Assembly: GCA_964016885.1 (NCBI GenBank)
Contig: OZ024740.1
Coordinates: 4,858,865 to 4,922,864, forward strand
Direction: 5' to 3'
Length of the DNA: 64,000 nt
Source of the DNA: Eledone cirrhosa
Lineage: Eukaryota; Mollusca; Cephalopoda; Octopoda; Eledonidae
This document shows positions 39,723 to 50,250 of the stretch, in pieces; the first letter of the stretch is position 1; each line of letters starts with the position of its first letter. The notes under the pieces were generated by a model. It saw only the letters and a program-made list of their open reading frames with translations. It ran no database searches and was not told the origin of the DNA. A program made the position numbers and the translations under genes.

Positions 39723-39855
39723 CCAAAATAGAAACCCAAAAAAAAACATTTGAAAATATTGATCTCTACAAAAAACTATCAATAATTGTTAGAGTATGAT
39801 AATATCATGACCTGTTGATTGACATTTCATAATTATATCATTACTGATGTCTTTG

Positions 39856-39857
<2 letters not shown>

Positions 39858-39924
<67 letters not shown>
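39858..39924 (+). repeat. (CAA)n microsatellite
   Basis: About 22 copies of the CAA triplet, pure, followed by AT-rich sequence. Confidence 0.95.
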
Positions 39925-39926
<2 letters not shown>

Positions 39927-39989
39927 AATTATTAATCATAAACTAAACCCAAAATATGTCCAAGAGAAAGGAAACAGCAAATTCCATGT

Positions 39990-40510
39990 ATGGAAGACAC
40001 TAATTGTTGTGTCTATAAAAACAGTATTAGTATGGAAGACACTAATTGTTGTGTCTATAAAAACAGTATTAGTATGGAAGACACTAATTGTGGTGTCTAT
40101 AGAAGCAGTATTAGTATGGAAGACACTAATTGTGGTGTCTATAGAAACAGTATTAGTATGGAAGACACTAATTGTGGTGTCTATAGAAACAGTATTAGTA
40201 TGGAAGACACTAATTGTGGTGTCTATAGAAACAGTATTAGTATGGAAGACACTAATTGTGGTGTCTATAGAAACAGTATTAGTATGGAAGACACTAATTG
40301 TGGTGTCCATAGAAACAGTATTAGTAAGGAAGACACTAATTGTGGTGTCCATAGAAACAGTATTAGTATGGAAGACACTAATTGTGGTGTCCATAGTAGC
40401 AGTATTAGTATGGAAGACACTAATTGTGGTGTCCATAGAAGCAGTATTAGTATGGAAGACACTAATTGTGGTGTCCATAGAAGCAGTATTAGTATGGAAG
40501 ACACTAATTG
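39990..40510 (+). repeat. 42-bp minisatellite, 12.4 copies
   Basis: Twelve full units and a partial one begin with atggaagacactaattg at 39990, 40032, 40074 and so on to 40494. Each unit holds a 6-bp inverted repeat AGACAC/GTGTCT with an 8-base loop. The length is a multiple of three, so two forward frames and two reverse frames stay open (for example MEDTNCGVYRNSIS per unit on the plus strand). No start context, splice signal or known domain supports a gene. Confidence 0.93.
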
Positions 40511-40611
40511 TTTTATCCTTATTACAGTTGTAATTTTCCCATCTGTATTTGTCAAGCTTGGTTAGATAAATCCTCTCCATTACAGCATCTCTCCTCTTGT
40601 CCCTTCCACAA

Positions 40612-40805
40612 AGGCGGTGGATTGGCAGTATTGGGAGAGAGTCGGACACCATGCTTTGAAGCATAGAGTTACGTCCCTTTATGATCTGAGTTCAAATCCC
40701 GGCATGGTTAACTTTGCCTTTCATCCATACGGGGTCGATAAAATAAAGTACCAGTAATACACTGGGTGGTTGCTGGCCTTGTGCCAAAAGTAGAAACAAT
40801 TTATT
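40612..40805 (+). mobile_element. tRNA-derived SINE, plus strand
   Basis: A tRNA-like head begins 'aaaggcggtggattggcag'. The B box 'gagttcaaatccc' lies near 40687. Then come 'ttgcctttcatcc', 'ggggtcgataaaataaag', 'taccagtaatacactggg' and the tail 'ggccttgtgcc', 'aaaagtagaaacaat'. It looks full length. With the minus-strand copy at 39029-39214 it forms an inverted pair about 1.4 kb apart. Confidence 0.9.
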
Positions 40806-40839
40806 TTGTGGAGTTCAATATCATGAGATCAGAGCTCCA

Positions 40840-41955
40840 TCTACCTCCCTCTACCTCCCTCTACCTACCTATACTTCCCTCTCCTTCCTTCTATCTCCCT
40901 CTACCTCCCTCTACTTCCCTCTACTTCCTTCTCCCTCCCTCTACTTCCTTCTCCCTCCCTCTACCTCACTCTACCTCCCTCTACCTCCCTCTACTTCCTT
41001 CTCCCTCCTTCTACTTCCCTCTACCTCCCTCTACCTCCGTCTACCTCCCTCTACCTCCCTCTACCTCCCTCTACTTCCCTCTCCCTCCCCTACCTACCTC
41101 TCCCTCCCTCTACCTCCCTCTACCTCCCCCTACCTCCCTCTACCTCCCTCTACCTACCTATACTTCCCTCTCCTTCCTTCTATCTCCCTCTACCTCCCTC
41201 TACTTCCCTCTACTTCCTTCTCCCTCCCTCTACTTCCTTCTCCCTCCCTCTACCTCCCCCTACCTCCCTCTACCTCCCTCTACTTCCTTCTCCCTCCTTC
41301 TACTTCCCTCTACCTCCCTCTACCTCCGTCTACCTCCCTCTACCTCCCTCTACCTCCCTCTACTTCCCTCTCCCTCCCCTACCTCCCTCTACCTCCCTCT
41401 ACCTCCCTCTACCTCCCTCTACCTCCCATACCTCCCTCTACCTCCATCTACCTCCCTCTACCTCCCTCTACCCCCCTCTTCCTCCCTCTACTTCCCTCTA
41501 CTTCCCTATCCCTCTCTCTACTTCCCTCTCCCTCTACCCCCCTCTGCCTCCCTCTACTTCCCTCTCCCTCCCTCTACTTCCCTCTCCCTCCCTCTATCTC
41601 CATCTACCTCCCTCTACCTCCCTCTACTTCCCTCTACCTCCCTCTACTTCCCTCTCCCTCCCTCTACCTCCTTCTACCTCCCTCTACCTCCCTCTACCTC
41701 CCTCTACCTCCCTCTACCTCCCTCTACTTCCCTCTACCTCCCTCTATCTCCATCTATCTCCCTCTACCTCCCTCTACCTCCCTCTCCCTCCCTCTATCTC
41801 ACTCTACCTCCCTCTACCTCCCTCTACCTCCCTCTACTTCCCTCTACCTCCCTCTACCTCCCTCTAATTCCCCCTACCTCCGTCTACCTCCCTCTACTTC
41901 CCTCTAACTCCCTCTATCTTCATTTATCTCCCTGTACCTCCCCCTACCACATCTT
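40840..41955 (+). repeat. Polypyrimidine 10-bp array (CTACCTCCCT)n
   Basis: About 1.1 kb made almost entirely of C and T on the plus strand, from ctacctccct units and variants (ctacttccct, ctccctccct, ctatctccct). A marker block 'ctacctacctatacttccc' recurs at 40861 and 41150, a 289-bp higher-order repeat. The Leu/Pro/Ser/Tyr frame across it is open only because the repeat lacks stops. Such homopyrimidine mirror-like tracts can form H-DNA. Confidence 0.95.
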
Positions 41956-42170
41956 TATGTGGTTCACTGTCCTAATATCACCTCTCACCACCCTACCTCC
42001 CCCTACCATATCGTTATCTCAGTCTTTCTCTTTTATATCTTCCTTCCACATAAAAACTTCTGCCATTTCTTCACCAAATGATCATCTCCAACACATGAAA
42101 TAATCTCTCTTGTACACATCTAATTCTTTGATCACCATCCACACACACATAATTTGTCCATAAGAGTGTT

Positions 42171-42219
42171 ATCATAATAATAATAATGAAATGACTGGGG
42201 GGTGATGATATCACCGGTG
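42171..42219. other. Short AAT run and 5' flank of RLE element copy 1
   Basis: A short (AAT)n run at about 42174-42187, then unique sequence up to the first base that matches the second RLE element copy ('tatgtaaccatacattc'). Confidence 0.5.
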
Positions 42220-45200
42220 GTTATGTAACCATACATTCACCAATCCTCGATATGAGTGTTTAAATGTCGAACCTAAACAGTTCGAATAACGATGAAGAGG
42301 AGACTGGAACGCCATGTTACAGACTCTCACCCAGCAAGTGCTCCGGGCCCAGCAGCAGGGACCTGGCTGTCATCCAAATATTGCTGGTGTTGGAGGAAGA
42401 AGAAGAAGGAAAGGGACCAGAACCAACTGGACGAAAGAATTGAATAGAACTGTTATGCAATGTTACCTGAAGAGTAACCCCAAGGAAAAAGACTATAGGA
42501 AACGGATGCATAACATCTGGAACGAGATTGGACTATTTAAATTAGATGAACAAAAATTGGCCGGGCAGGCTCGAGTAATAAGAACTAATGGATGGATAAG
42601 GAAGTTGGAACTGGAGGAACTGAGCAGAGAGATTAGGCTAGAAAGCCAGGCAAACGAGCCAGTGGGAAATGAAGGTGAAGAGGTTGAGAGTACGGAGGAA
42701 ACATCCGAAGCAGACAATGATCTGAATGCTGAAATAGATAACATCAGGAACAAAGATACGGCCATTGAGGAAATGAATGCTGACGGGCTAGGACAAGATT
42801 TGGTTGATATCCTAAACTTAGTGGTAGATGAAATGAACAATTATACAGGGAAACTTATGAACCTAAGATTTGTTGACAGGAAAAAGTTCAAAGAAACAAC
42901 AGCTAAGGTAAACAGGGTGATCCCATACCTAGAGGCGAGGAACCTTCACCAATGCAACAATATTCTCAAAGCAACAGCAAATGCGGTGAGGAAATTACTT
43001 GGCATAAAAACGAGAGGAAACAACAAACAAGAAAGATCAGAACCTTGGTGGAAGAAACGACTGAATGGTCAAATCAAGGAAATGAGAAATGACATTGGAA
43101 AGCTTGAGTCCCTACTGAATGGGACACTACAAAACATAGACACTAAAAATAGATTGGAAATAAATTACAAAAACTAGGAGGAAAAAGCTAAATATCATCA
43201 TAGAGGAACTGAAGCAACGCATTGTAGCAAAGAGTGCAAAGATTAGGCGGTATGAGAGCAGAGTCAGTCAGTATAGACAGAACCGCATGTTTGACAACAG
43301 CCAGAAGATGTTGTTTGGACAGCTTGAAGGGAAAGAAAGAGGCAACGACTTGATCCCTGAGGCGGAACAAACTAAGACATTCTGGAGAGGAATATGGGAG
43401 CAGGATGTTAAACATAATGATCAGGCAGTGTGGATTGAGACAGTACAAAAGGAGATTAGTGAACAAGCACACTGATTTGAGTATCACAGTTGAAACTCCT
43501 AAAGAGCAGACCAAAAAACTAACCAACTGGAAATCACCAGGCCCAGATGGTGTGCAGGGGTATTGGATCAAAAATATAACATCCCTCCACCCGAAACTGA
43601 CAACCATGTTCAATGACTGCTTGATGTCGGGTGAGGTACCAAAGTGGTTGACAAAAGGTACAACAGTTCTGGTAATGAAAGACCGAAGCAAGGGTAATGA
43701 TGTTACCAACTATAGATCTATCACATGTCTGTCCGTAATGTGGAAACTGTTAACAAGCATTGTGTCTGAGTAAATCTACCATCACCTATACATAAACAAC
43801 TTGTTACCGGACGAACAGAAAGGATGCCGAAAGAAGTCCCGTGGTACAAAAGACCAGTTACTTATTGATAAGATGGTAATGAGGAATTGCAAGAGGAGAC
43901 ACACTGGTCTTTCCATGGGATGGATAGATTACAAAAAGGCATTCGACATGGTACCTCATTCTTGGATAACCAAAAGCCTAGAGATCTTCAAGGTGGCAGA
44001 TAACATCAGACAGTTGTTGAGCAAAAGTATGAAGTCCTGTGAAACAGAGTTAACATCGGGTGGAGAATCTTTGGGAGGCGTGAAGATCAAGAGAGGTATC
44101 TTCCAGGGAGATAGTCTGTCCCCTCTGTTGTTTGTCCTTGCCCTGATGCCCCTGACCATTATACTGCGAAAAGTGAGAGCAGGATACAAGTTGGGAAAAG
44201 GAGACCTTACCATCAATCACCTCCTCTTCATGGACGATCTTAAACTCTTTGGGAAGAGTGAGAAGGAGTTGGATGTACTTGTTGACACTGTCCGTATTTT
44301 CAGCAATGATATATGTATGCAATTTGGTATTAGTAAGTGTGGAGTCCTTGTGATGAAGAGGGGTAAATTGAGCAGAAGCAACGGAATCCAGGTACCAACA
44401 GGTGAGATGATAAAGGAAATTAACACTGAAGAAGAATACAAATATTTAGGTGTTCTGGAGGCAGATGACATCAAGAACAAAAAATGAAAGAATTGATAAG
44501 ATTTGAGTACATTAGGAGAGTAAGGAGCGTATTAAAATCACATCTAAATAGTAGGAATGTCATAATAGCTGTGTCTATTATTAGGTACAGTGCAGGAATT
44601 TTGAAAAGGAATGTTGCTGAACAAAAAGAAATGTATAGGAAGACTAGGAAGCTATTGACTATCTACAACATGTTCCACAAGGGGAGTAATGTCGATAGAC
44701 TCTACTTAAGGAGATCTGAAGGTGGAAGAGGTCTTATCAGCATAGAGGACTGTGTTCAGATGGAGAAAAACAACCTGCACAAATACGTAACTGACAATAG
44801 AAATAGAGAGCCAATGCTCAGAATTGTACTGAAGGAGAGGACAATAGACCAGGGGATGTCCAAGGAGGAAGAGCAACCTTCATGAAAAATCCCTTCATAG
44901 TACCTTCTTTGAGAAAACTGAATTTAGAGATCCACAGACATGGAACTGGTTAAAAAGAGGAGACCTTAAAAAGGCTACAGAAGGAATGCTAATGGCTGTG
45001 CAAGAGCAGGCCCTCAGAACGAAGTGGGTGAAACACCATATTTACAAGGAGGAGGCTAGCCCACTGTGTAGGATCTGTGGAGAGAGAGAGAGGAGACTGT
45101 GGCTCACATTGTATCCCAGTGTAAACACCTAGCCCAGACTCACTATAAAGGCTGGAGACATGATATGATAGGCAGGGTGATCCACTGGCATCTATGGAAA

Positions 45201-45717
45201 GTAAACAATTTACCACATTCTGAGAAGTGGTACAAGCATAAGCCAGAGTCGGTGATAGAAAACGATCAGGTGAAGGTGCTATGCGATTTTAGGATACAGA
45301 CAGACAAAAAACTGGAACACAATAGGCCTGACCTGGTGGTTTTGGACAAGGAAAAAAGATCGTGCCTGATTGTAGATGTAGCCTGCCTATTTGACACAAG
45401 AGTGCAAGAAAAGGAGAGGGAGAAAATTAACCGATACCAGGATTTAAAGTGGGACGTAAAAAGGATTTGGAATTGCCATGAAGTCAGAGTCGTCCCGATT
45501 GTCATAGGCTCACTAGGTACTATCTCAAAGAGTTTCCAATGATGGTTAAAGAAAATTAGTCCAGCCCCGCTTTTTGGAACACTTCAAAAGGCATGCTTGC
45601 TGGGAACAGCAAGAACCCTCCGATACGTCCGGAATATCTGAGGCTGTAGGTAGCGGCTTGATATTCATTTCAACAAACTTTCCAGTTAAATAACATCAAT
45701 GACTGAGACTCAAAGAA
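42220..45717 (+). mobile_element. RLE-type non-LTR retrotransposon, copy 1 (decayed)
   Basis: Aligns along its length with the copy at 46693-50250, from the shared 5' segment 'tatgtaaccatacattc' to the shared 3' segment 'caatgactgag'. It ends in an (AAT)n tail. The element encodes one long protein: Myb-like DNA-binding region, reverse transcriptase, CCHC knuckle and restriction-like endonuclease. This is the plan of the R2/NeSL/R4/Hero group, which integrates by target-primed reverse transcription. The visible substitutions between the two copies are spread throughout, so they look like separate insertions of one family and not a recent segmental duplication. It is inactive. Confidence 0.88.
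42314..45640 (+). pseudogene. RLE retrotransposon polyprotein, broken (copy 1)
   Basis: The similarity runs through successive frames. 42314-43177 has the basic GGRRRRKGTRTNWTKELNRT region. A one-base insertion in an A-run near 43170 shifts the frame. 43287-43475 ends after an 8-base deletion near 43470. 43405-43773 carries TNWKSPGPDGVQGYWIKN and ends in a GAA-to-TAA nonsense change at about 43771. 43801-44487 carries the RT core ([37 protein letters not shown]) and ends at a one-base A-run deletion near 44482. 44484-44885 has an in-frame 15-base loss and then a larger deletion. 45099-45542 carries the knuckle end and the endonuclease (RPDLVVLDKEKRSCLIVDVA) with a late TGA. The GA run at 45080-45092 adds a frameshift that is also present in copy 2. 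Confidence 0.88.
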
Positions 45718-45718
45718 C

Positions 45719-45778
<60 letters not shown>
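45718..45778 (+). repeat. (AAT)n tail of RLE element copy 1
   Basis: About 20 pure AAT copies immediately after the conserved 3' end of the element, as expected for a microsatellite-type LINE tail. Confidence 0.9.
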
Positions 45779-45779
45779 T

Positions 45780-46692
45780 AAATCATTTGTGAAATAACAA
45801 CTTTTAGTACAAATGCTACGTAAAGCACCCGGCTTGAGCCCCAAAAAATTCGGACCCAAAATATATTGTTATAAGGCTCAAATATTCAAATATTCAACTT
45901 TGTATTGTACACTGTATATCCAAAAAAGAAAATGGCTATAAATGGAAGAAGAACCCCCCCCCCCTCCTCTCCTCTGTCTACACTATATAGAACAGCCAAA
46001 CTCACCAACACTAGAAACTAGATACACCACCCACCTCATCACCTGTGTACACTAAACACAACAGCCAGATAACGGCAATTTCACAACCACCGCTCACTAC
46101 TGCCATCATTACCACCACTATCCCATCACCGCCGCCACCACTCCTTCACTCCTTCACTGCTACCACCGCTACAACACCATCACTACGGTAATACGACCAC
46201 ATCACCACCACCACTGCCTCGGCATCGACATCACCACCACCACTGTCTCAGTATCGCTACCGCCGCCAGTGTCCCACTTCTCCCAGTTGGCTGCTGCCAC
46301 CACATTATAGAATTCCTACTACTAAAAAAGAGGAAGGCATCAAAATATATAGATAGACTCAAAAGAAAAAAGAAAAAACAAACAACAAAACCAAAGCAGC
46401 ACAGCAACAACAGCAAAAAACGAGAAAAACAAACAGAAAACCAAAAACAAAAAAAAACAAAAAACGTAAAGAAAATAAGAATGAAGAGAGAAGCAGGCGG
46501 ACGGACAGAGAAGAGGGGCGAAAAACTAAAACTAAAAAAACAAAAACTAAGTCAGACATTCGAACACTACATTACAATGAAACTTATGCTTATTCATTTT
46601 TGGGGCCCTTTCTGCCTGTGTGTTTGTTTGTTTATGTGTGTTCGTATACAGCGTGGTGATAATGCCACACAAGGGCCAAGTGGAACGGCGAA
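45780..46692. other. Interval between the two RLE elements, no gene
   Basis: Holds a C-run near 45955-45967, a CAC/CCA-rich degenerate stretch (about 46080-46265) and an A-rich, C-poor stretch (46330-46560). The short minus-strand Phe/Leu-rich frames here are by-products of the A-rich tract. The last 100 bp could belong to the 5' UTR of element copy 2, since its true 5' end is not defined by copy 1. Confidence 0.6.
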
Positions 46693-46779
46693 TCCACAGA
46701 TGGCTATGTAACCATACATTCGCCAATCCTCGATAAGAGTGTTTAAATATTGAACATAAACAGTTCGAATAACGGTGAA

Positions 46780-49665
46780 ATGGAGACTAGAACGTCATGT
46801 GACAGACTCTCACCCAACAGGTGCCCCCTGGCTCAGCAGCAGGAACCTGACTGTCAACCAAATACTGCTGATGTTGGAGGAAGAAGAAGAAGGAAAGGGG
46901 CCAGAACCAACTGGACGAAGGAATTGAATAGAACTGTTCTGCAATGTTACCTGAAAAGTAACCCCAAGGAGAGGGGCTACAGGAGACGGATGCATAACAT
47001 CTGGAACGAGATTGGTCTATTTAAATTAGATGAACAAAAATTGGCCGGGCAGGCTCGGGTAATAAGAACTAATGGGTGGATAAGCGAGCTGAAACTGGAG
47101 GAACTGAGCAGAGAGAATGGCTTGGAGATGGCGGGTGTAGTATGCCAGACAAGCGAGCCAGTGGGAAATGAAGGTGAAGAGGTCCTGAGAACGGAGGAAC
47201 CACCCGAAGCAGACAATGATCTGAATACTGAGATAAATAATACCTGGAACAAAGATACGGCCACTGAGGAGATGAATGCTGACGGGCTAGGACAAGATTC
47301 GGTTGACATCCTAAATTTAGTGGTAGATGAATTGAACAATGATAGTGGGAGACCTATGAACCTAAGATTTGTAGACAGGAAAAAGTTAAAAGAAACAACA
47401 GCTAAGGTAAACAAAGTCATCCCATACCTTGAGGCGAGGAGCCTTCACCAGTGCAACAATATCTTCAAAGCAACAGCAAATACGGTGAGGAAACTACTTG
47501 GTATAAAAGCGAGAGGAAACAACAGACAAGAAAGAGCAGAGCCGTGGTGGAAGAAACGACTGAGTGGTCAAATCGGGGAAATGAGAAATGACATAGGAAA
47601 GCTTGAGTCACTACTGAATGGGACACTAAAAAACATAGGCACTAAAAATAGACTGGAAATGAAGTACAAAACTAGGAGGAAAAAGCTAAATATTATCATA
47701 GAGGAACTGAAGCAACGCATTGTAGCAAAGAGTGCAAAAATCAGGCGATACGAGAACAGAGTCAGTCAGTATAAACAGAACCGCATGTTCGACAACAACC
47801 AGAAGATGCTGTTTGGACAGCTTGAGGGGAAAGAAAGAGGCAACGACTTGATCCCTGGGGCGGAGCAAACTAAAACATTCTGGAGAGGAATATGGGAGCA
47901 GGATGTTAGACATAATGTCCAGGCAGGGTGGATTGAGACAGTACAGAGGGAGATCGGTGAGCAGGCACACCAACAAACTGATTTGAGTATCACAGTTGAA
48001 ACTATTAAGGGGCAGGCCAAAAAACTAACCAACTGGAAATCACCAGGCCCAGATGGTGTGCAGGGGTATTGGATTAAAAATTTAACATCCCTCCACCCGA
48101 AGCTGACGGCCATGTTCAATGACTGCTTGGTGTCGGGTGAGGTGCCAGAGTGGTTGACAAAAGGTACCACAGTTCTGATAATGAAAGACCGAATCAAGGG
48201 TAATGATGTTACCAACTATAGACCTATCACATGTCTGTCCGTAATGTCGAAACTGTTGACGAGCATTGTGTCTGAGGAAATCTACCATCACCTCCACACA
48301 AACAACTTGTTACCGGACGAACAGAAAGGATGCCGAAAGAAGTCACGTGGTACAAAGGACCAGTTACTTATTGATAAGATGGTAATGGGGAATTGCAGGA
48401 GGAGACACACTGATCTTGCCATGGGATGGATAGACTACAGAAAGGCATTTGACATGGTGCCTCATTCTTGGATCACCAAAAGCCTGGAGATCTTCAGGGT
48501 GGCAGATAACATCAGACAGTTGCTGGGCAGGAGTATGGGGTCCTGGGAGACAGAGTTGACATCAACTGGAGTATCCTTGGGAAGCGTGAAGATCAAGAGA
48601 GGTATCTTCCAGGGAGATAGCCTGTCCCCTCTGTTGTTTGTCCTTGCCCTGATGCCCTTGACCATTATGCTGCGAAAAGTGAGAGCAGGATACAAGTTGG
48701 GAAAGGGAGAGCTTACCATCAATCACCTCCTCTTCATGGACGATCTTAAGCTCTTCGGGAAAAGTGAGAAGGAGTTGGATGTGCTTGTTGACACTGTCCG
48801 TATTTTCAGCAGTGATATATGTATGCAGTTTGGTATTAGTAAATGTGGAGTCATTGTGATGAGGAGGGGTAGGTTGAGCAGAAGTAACGGGATCCAGATA
48901 CCAACAGGTGAGATGATAAAGGAAATTGACTCTGACGAAGGATACAAGTATTTGGGCGTTCTGGAGGCTGATGGCATAAAGAACAAAAAAATGAAGGAAT
49001 TGTTAAGAACTGAATACATTCGGAGAGTAAGGAGCGTATTGAAGTCACATCTGAACAGCAGAAATGCCATAAGCGCAGTAAATTCCCGAGCTGTGTCTAT
49101 TATTAGGTACAGTGCGGGAATTCTGAGATGGAATGTTGCTGAACAAAAAGAAATGGATAGGAAGACTAGGAAGCTATTGACTATCTACAACATGTTCCAC
49201 AAGAGGAGTGATGTCGATAGACTCTACCTAAGGAGATCTGAGGGTGGAAGAGGTCTTATCAGCATAGAGGACTGTGTTCAGATGGAGAAAAACAACCTAT
49301 ACAAATACGTGACCTATAGTAAGGAGCCAATGCTCAGAACTGTACTGAAGGAGGGGACAGTAGGCCGGGGGATGTCCAAGGAGGAAATAACATCAAGGGG
49401 GAAGAGCAGCCTTAAGGGAAAATCCCTTCATAGTACCTTCTTTGAGAAAACTGAATTTAGAGATCCACAGACATGGAACTGGTTGAGAAGAGGAGACCTC
49501 AAAAAGGCTACAGAAGGAATGCTAATGGCTGCGCAGGAGCAGGCCCTCAAAACGAAGTGGTTGAAGCACCATATTTACAAGGAGGAGGCTAGCCCACTGT
49601 GCACGATCTGTGGAGAGAGAGAGAGGAGAATGTGGCTCACATTGTGTCCGAGTGTAAACACCTAG
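46780..49665 (+). CDS. RLE retrotransposon polyprotein, N-terminal and RT part (copy 2)
   Basis: A long open frame from the first in-frame ATG at 46780; the frame is open from 46750, where an in-frame TTG stands. Near 46900 the basic GGRRRRKGARTNWTKELNRT segment looks like the Myb-like DNA-binding region of R2-group proteins. The RT starts near TNWKSPGPDGVQGYWIKN (about 48030). It has the motif A aspartate in [15 protein letters not shown] (about 48428), motif [15 protein letters not shown] (about 48605) and the catalytic FMDD in [10 protein letters not shown] (about 48730). All expected catalytic aspartates are present. The frame ends as RERRMWLTLCPSVNT because it leaves the true frame in a GA run inside the zinc knuckle that starts CTIC at 49600. 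The protein copies the element RNA into DNA at a nicked target. It is selfish and not a host gene. Confidence 0.85.
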   Translation: METRTSCDRLSPNRCPLAQQQEPDCQPNTADVGGRRRRKGARTNWTKELNRTVLQCYLKSNPKERGYRRRMHNIWNEIGLFKLDEQKLAGQARVIRTNGWISELKLEELSRENGLEMAGVVCQTSEPVGNEGEEVLRTEEPPEADNDLNTEINNTWNKDTATEEMNADGLGQDSVDILNLVVDELNNDSGRPMNLRFVDRKKLKETTAKVNKVIPYLEARSLHQCNNIFKATANTVRKLLGIKARGNNRQERAEPWWKKRLSGQIGEMRNDIGKLESLLNGTLKNIGTKNRLEMKYKTRRKKLNIIIEELKQRIVAKSAKIRRYENRVSQYKQNRMFDNNQKMLFGQLEGKERGNDLIPGAEQTKTFWRGIWEQDVRHNVQAGWIETVQREIGEQAHQQTDLSITVETIKGQAKKLTNWKSPGPDGVQGYWIKNLTSLHPKLTAMFNDCLVSGEVPEWLTKGTTVLIMKDRIKGNDVTNYRPITCLSVMSKLLTSIVSEEIYHHLHTNNLLPDEQKGCRKKSRGTKDQLLIDKMVMGNCRRRHTDLAMGWIDYRKAFDMVPHSWITKSLEIFRVADNIRQLLGRSMGSWETELTSTGVSLGSVKIKRGIFQGDSLSPLLFVLALMPLTIMLRKVRAGYKLGKGELTINHLLFMDDLKLFGKSEKELDVLVDTVRIFSSDICMQFGISKCGVIVMRRGRLSRSNGIQIPTGEMIKEIDSDEGYKYLGVLEADGIKNKKMKELLRTEYIRRVRSVLKSHLNSRNAISAVNSRAVSIIRYSAGILRWNVAEQKEMDRKTRKLLTIYNMFHKRSDVDRLYLRRSEGGRGLISIEDCVQMEKNNLYKYVTYSKEPMLRTVLKEGTVGRGMSKEEITSRGKSSLKGKSLHSTFFEKTEFRDPQTWNWLRRGDLKKATEGMLMAAQEQALKTKWLKHHIYKEEASPLCTICGERERRMWLTLCPSVNT

Positions 49666-50174
49666 CCCAGACACACTATAAGGGCTGGAGACACGATGTG
49701 ATGGGCAGGGTGATCCACTGGCACCTGTGCAAAGTAAACAATTTACCACATTCTGAGACATGGTATGAGCATAGGCCAGAGGCGGTGATGGAGAACAATC
49801 AGGTGAAGGTGCTGTGGGATTTTAGGATACAGACGGACAAAAAACTGGAACACAATAGACCTGACCTGGTGGTTGTGGACAAAGAAAAAAGATCGTGTCT
49901 GATTGTGGATGTGGCCTGCCCTTTCGACACGAGAGTGCAAGAGAAGGAGAGGGAGAAAATTAACCGATACTAGGACCTAAAGTGGGAGGTGAAAAGGATT
50001 TGGAACTGCCATGAAGTCAAAGTGATCCCGATTGTCATAGGCGCACTGGGGACTATCTCCAAAAGTTTCCAGGGATGGTTAAAGAAAATCGGCCCCTTCA
50101 CGCTTTTTGGAACGCTTCAAAAGGCATGCTTGCTTGGAACAGCAAGAACCCTCCGATACGTCCTGAATATCTGA
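49599..50174 (+). pseudogene. RLE retrotransposon C-terminus: knuckle and endonuclease (copy 2)
   Basis: This is the frame needed after the GA run at 49613-49625. It completes the knuckle (C-x2-C in one frame; EENVAHIVSEC in this one, giving CX2CX8HX4C). It then encodes the restriction-like endonuclease with RPDLVVVDKEKRSCLIVDVA, a PD-(D/E)xK arrangement that nicks the target DNA. A TAG at 49971-49973 stands where copy 1 has CAG (YQDLKW). The frame then resumes as KRIWNCHEVKVIPIVIGALG and ends with LLGTARTLRYVLNI and a stop at 50172-50174. The element needs both lesions bypassed to make a full protein, so it is probably inactive. Confidence 0.82.
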
Positions 50175-50250
50175 GGCTGCAGGTAGTGGCTTGATATTCA
50201 TTCCAACGGACTTTCCAGTTAACCATCATCAATGACTGAGATTCAAGGAA

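Larger units (their letters stand above)
46693..50250 (+). mobile_element. RLE-type non-LTR retrotransposon, copy 2 (nearly intact)
   Basis: Full-length relative of copy 1 on the same strand, about 4.5 kb downstream. The shared 5' start is near 46693 and the shared 3' end 'caatgactgagattcaagg' near 50250, followed by a short (AAT)n tail. It keeps one long ORF through the RT. Two lesions remain in the C-terminal part: a 2-base frame problem in a GA run and one TAG. No target-site duplication is obvious to me. Confidence 0.88.

Noticed and set aside
39936..40664. 242-codon minus ORF and 191-codon plus ORF over the 42-bp repeat
   Set aside because: Open in several frames on both strands because the unit is a multiple of three; the ends lie in SINE sequence. 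No known domain.
40766..42103. 445-codon Leu/Pro/Ser/Tyr ORF
   Set aside because: Product of the polypyrimidine array plus part of a SINE; no independent evidence for coding.
42220..50250. RLE element copies as one recent segmental duplication
   Set aside because: Substitutions and indels are spread over the whole length and the flanks differ, so two separate insertions of one family fit better.
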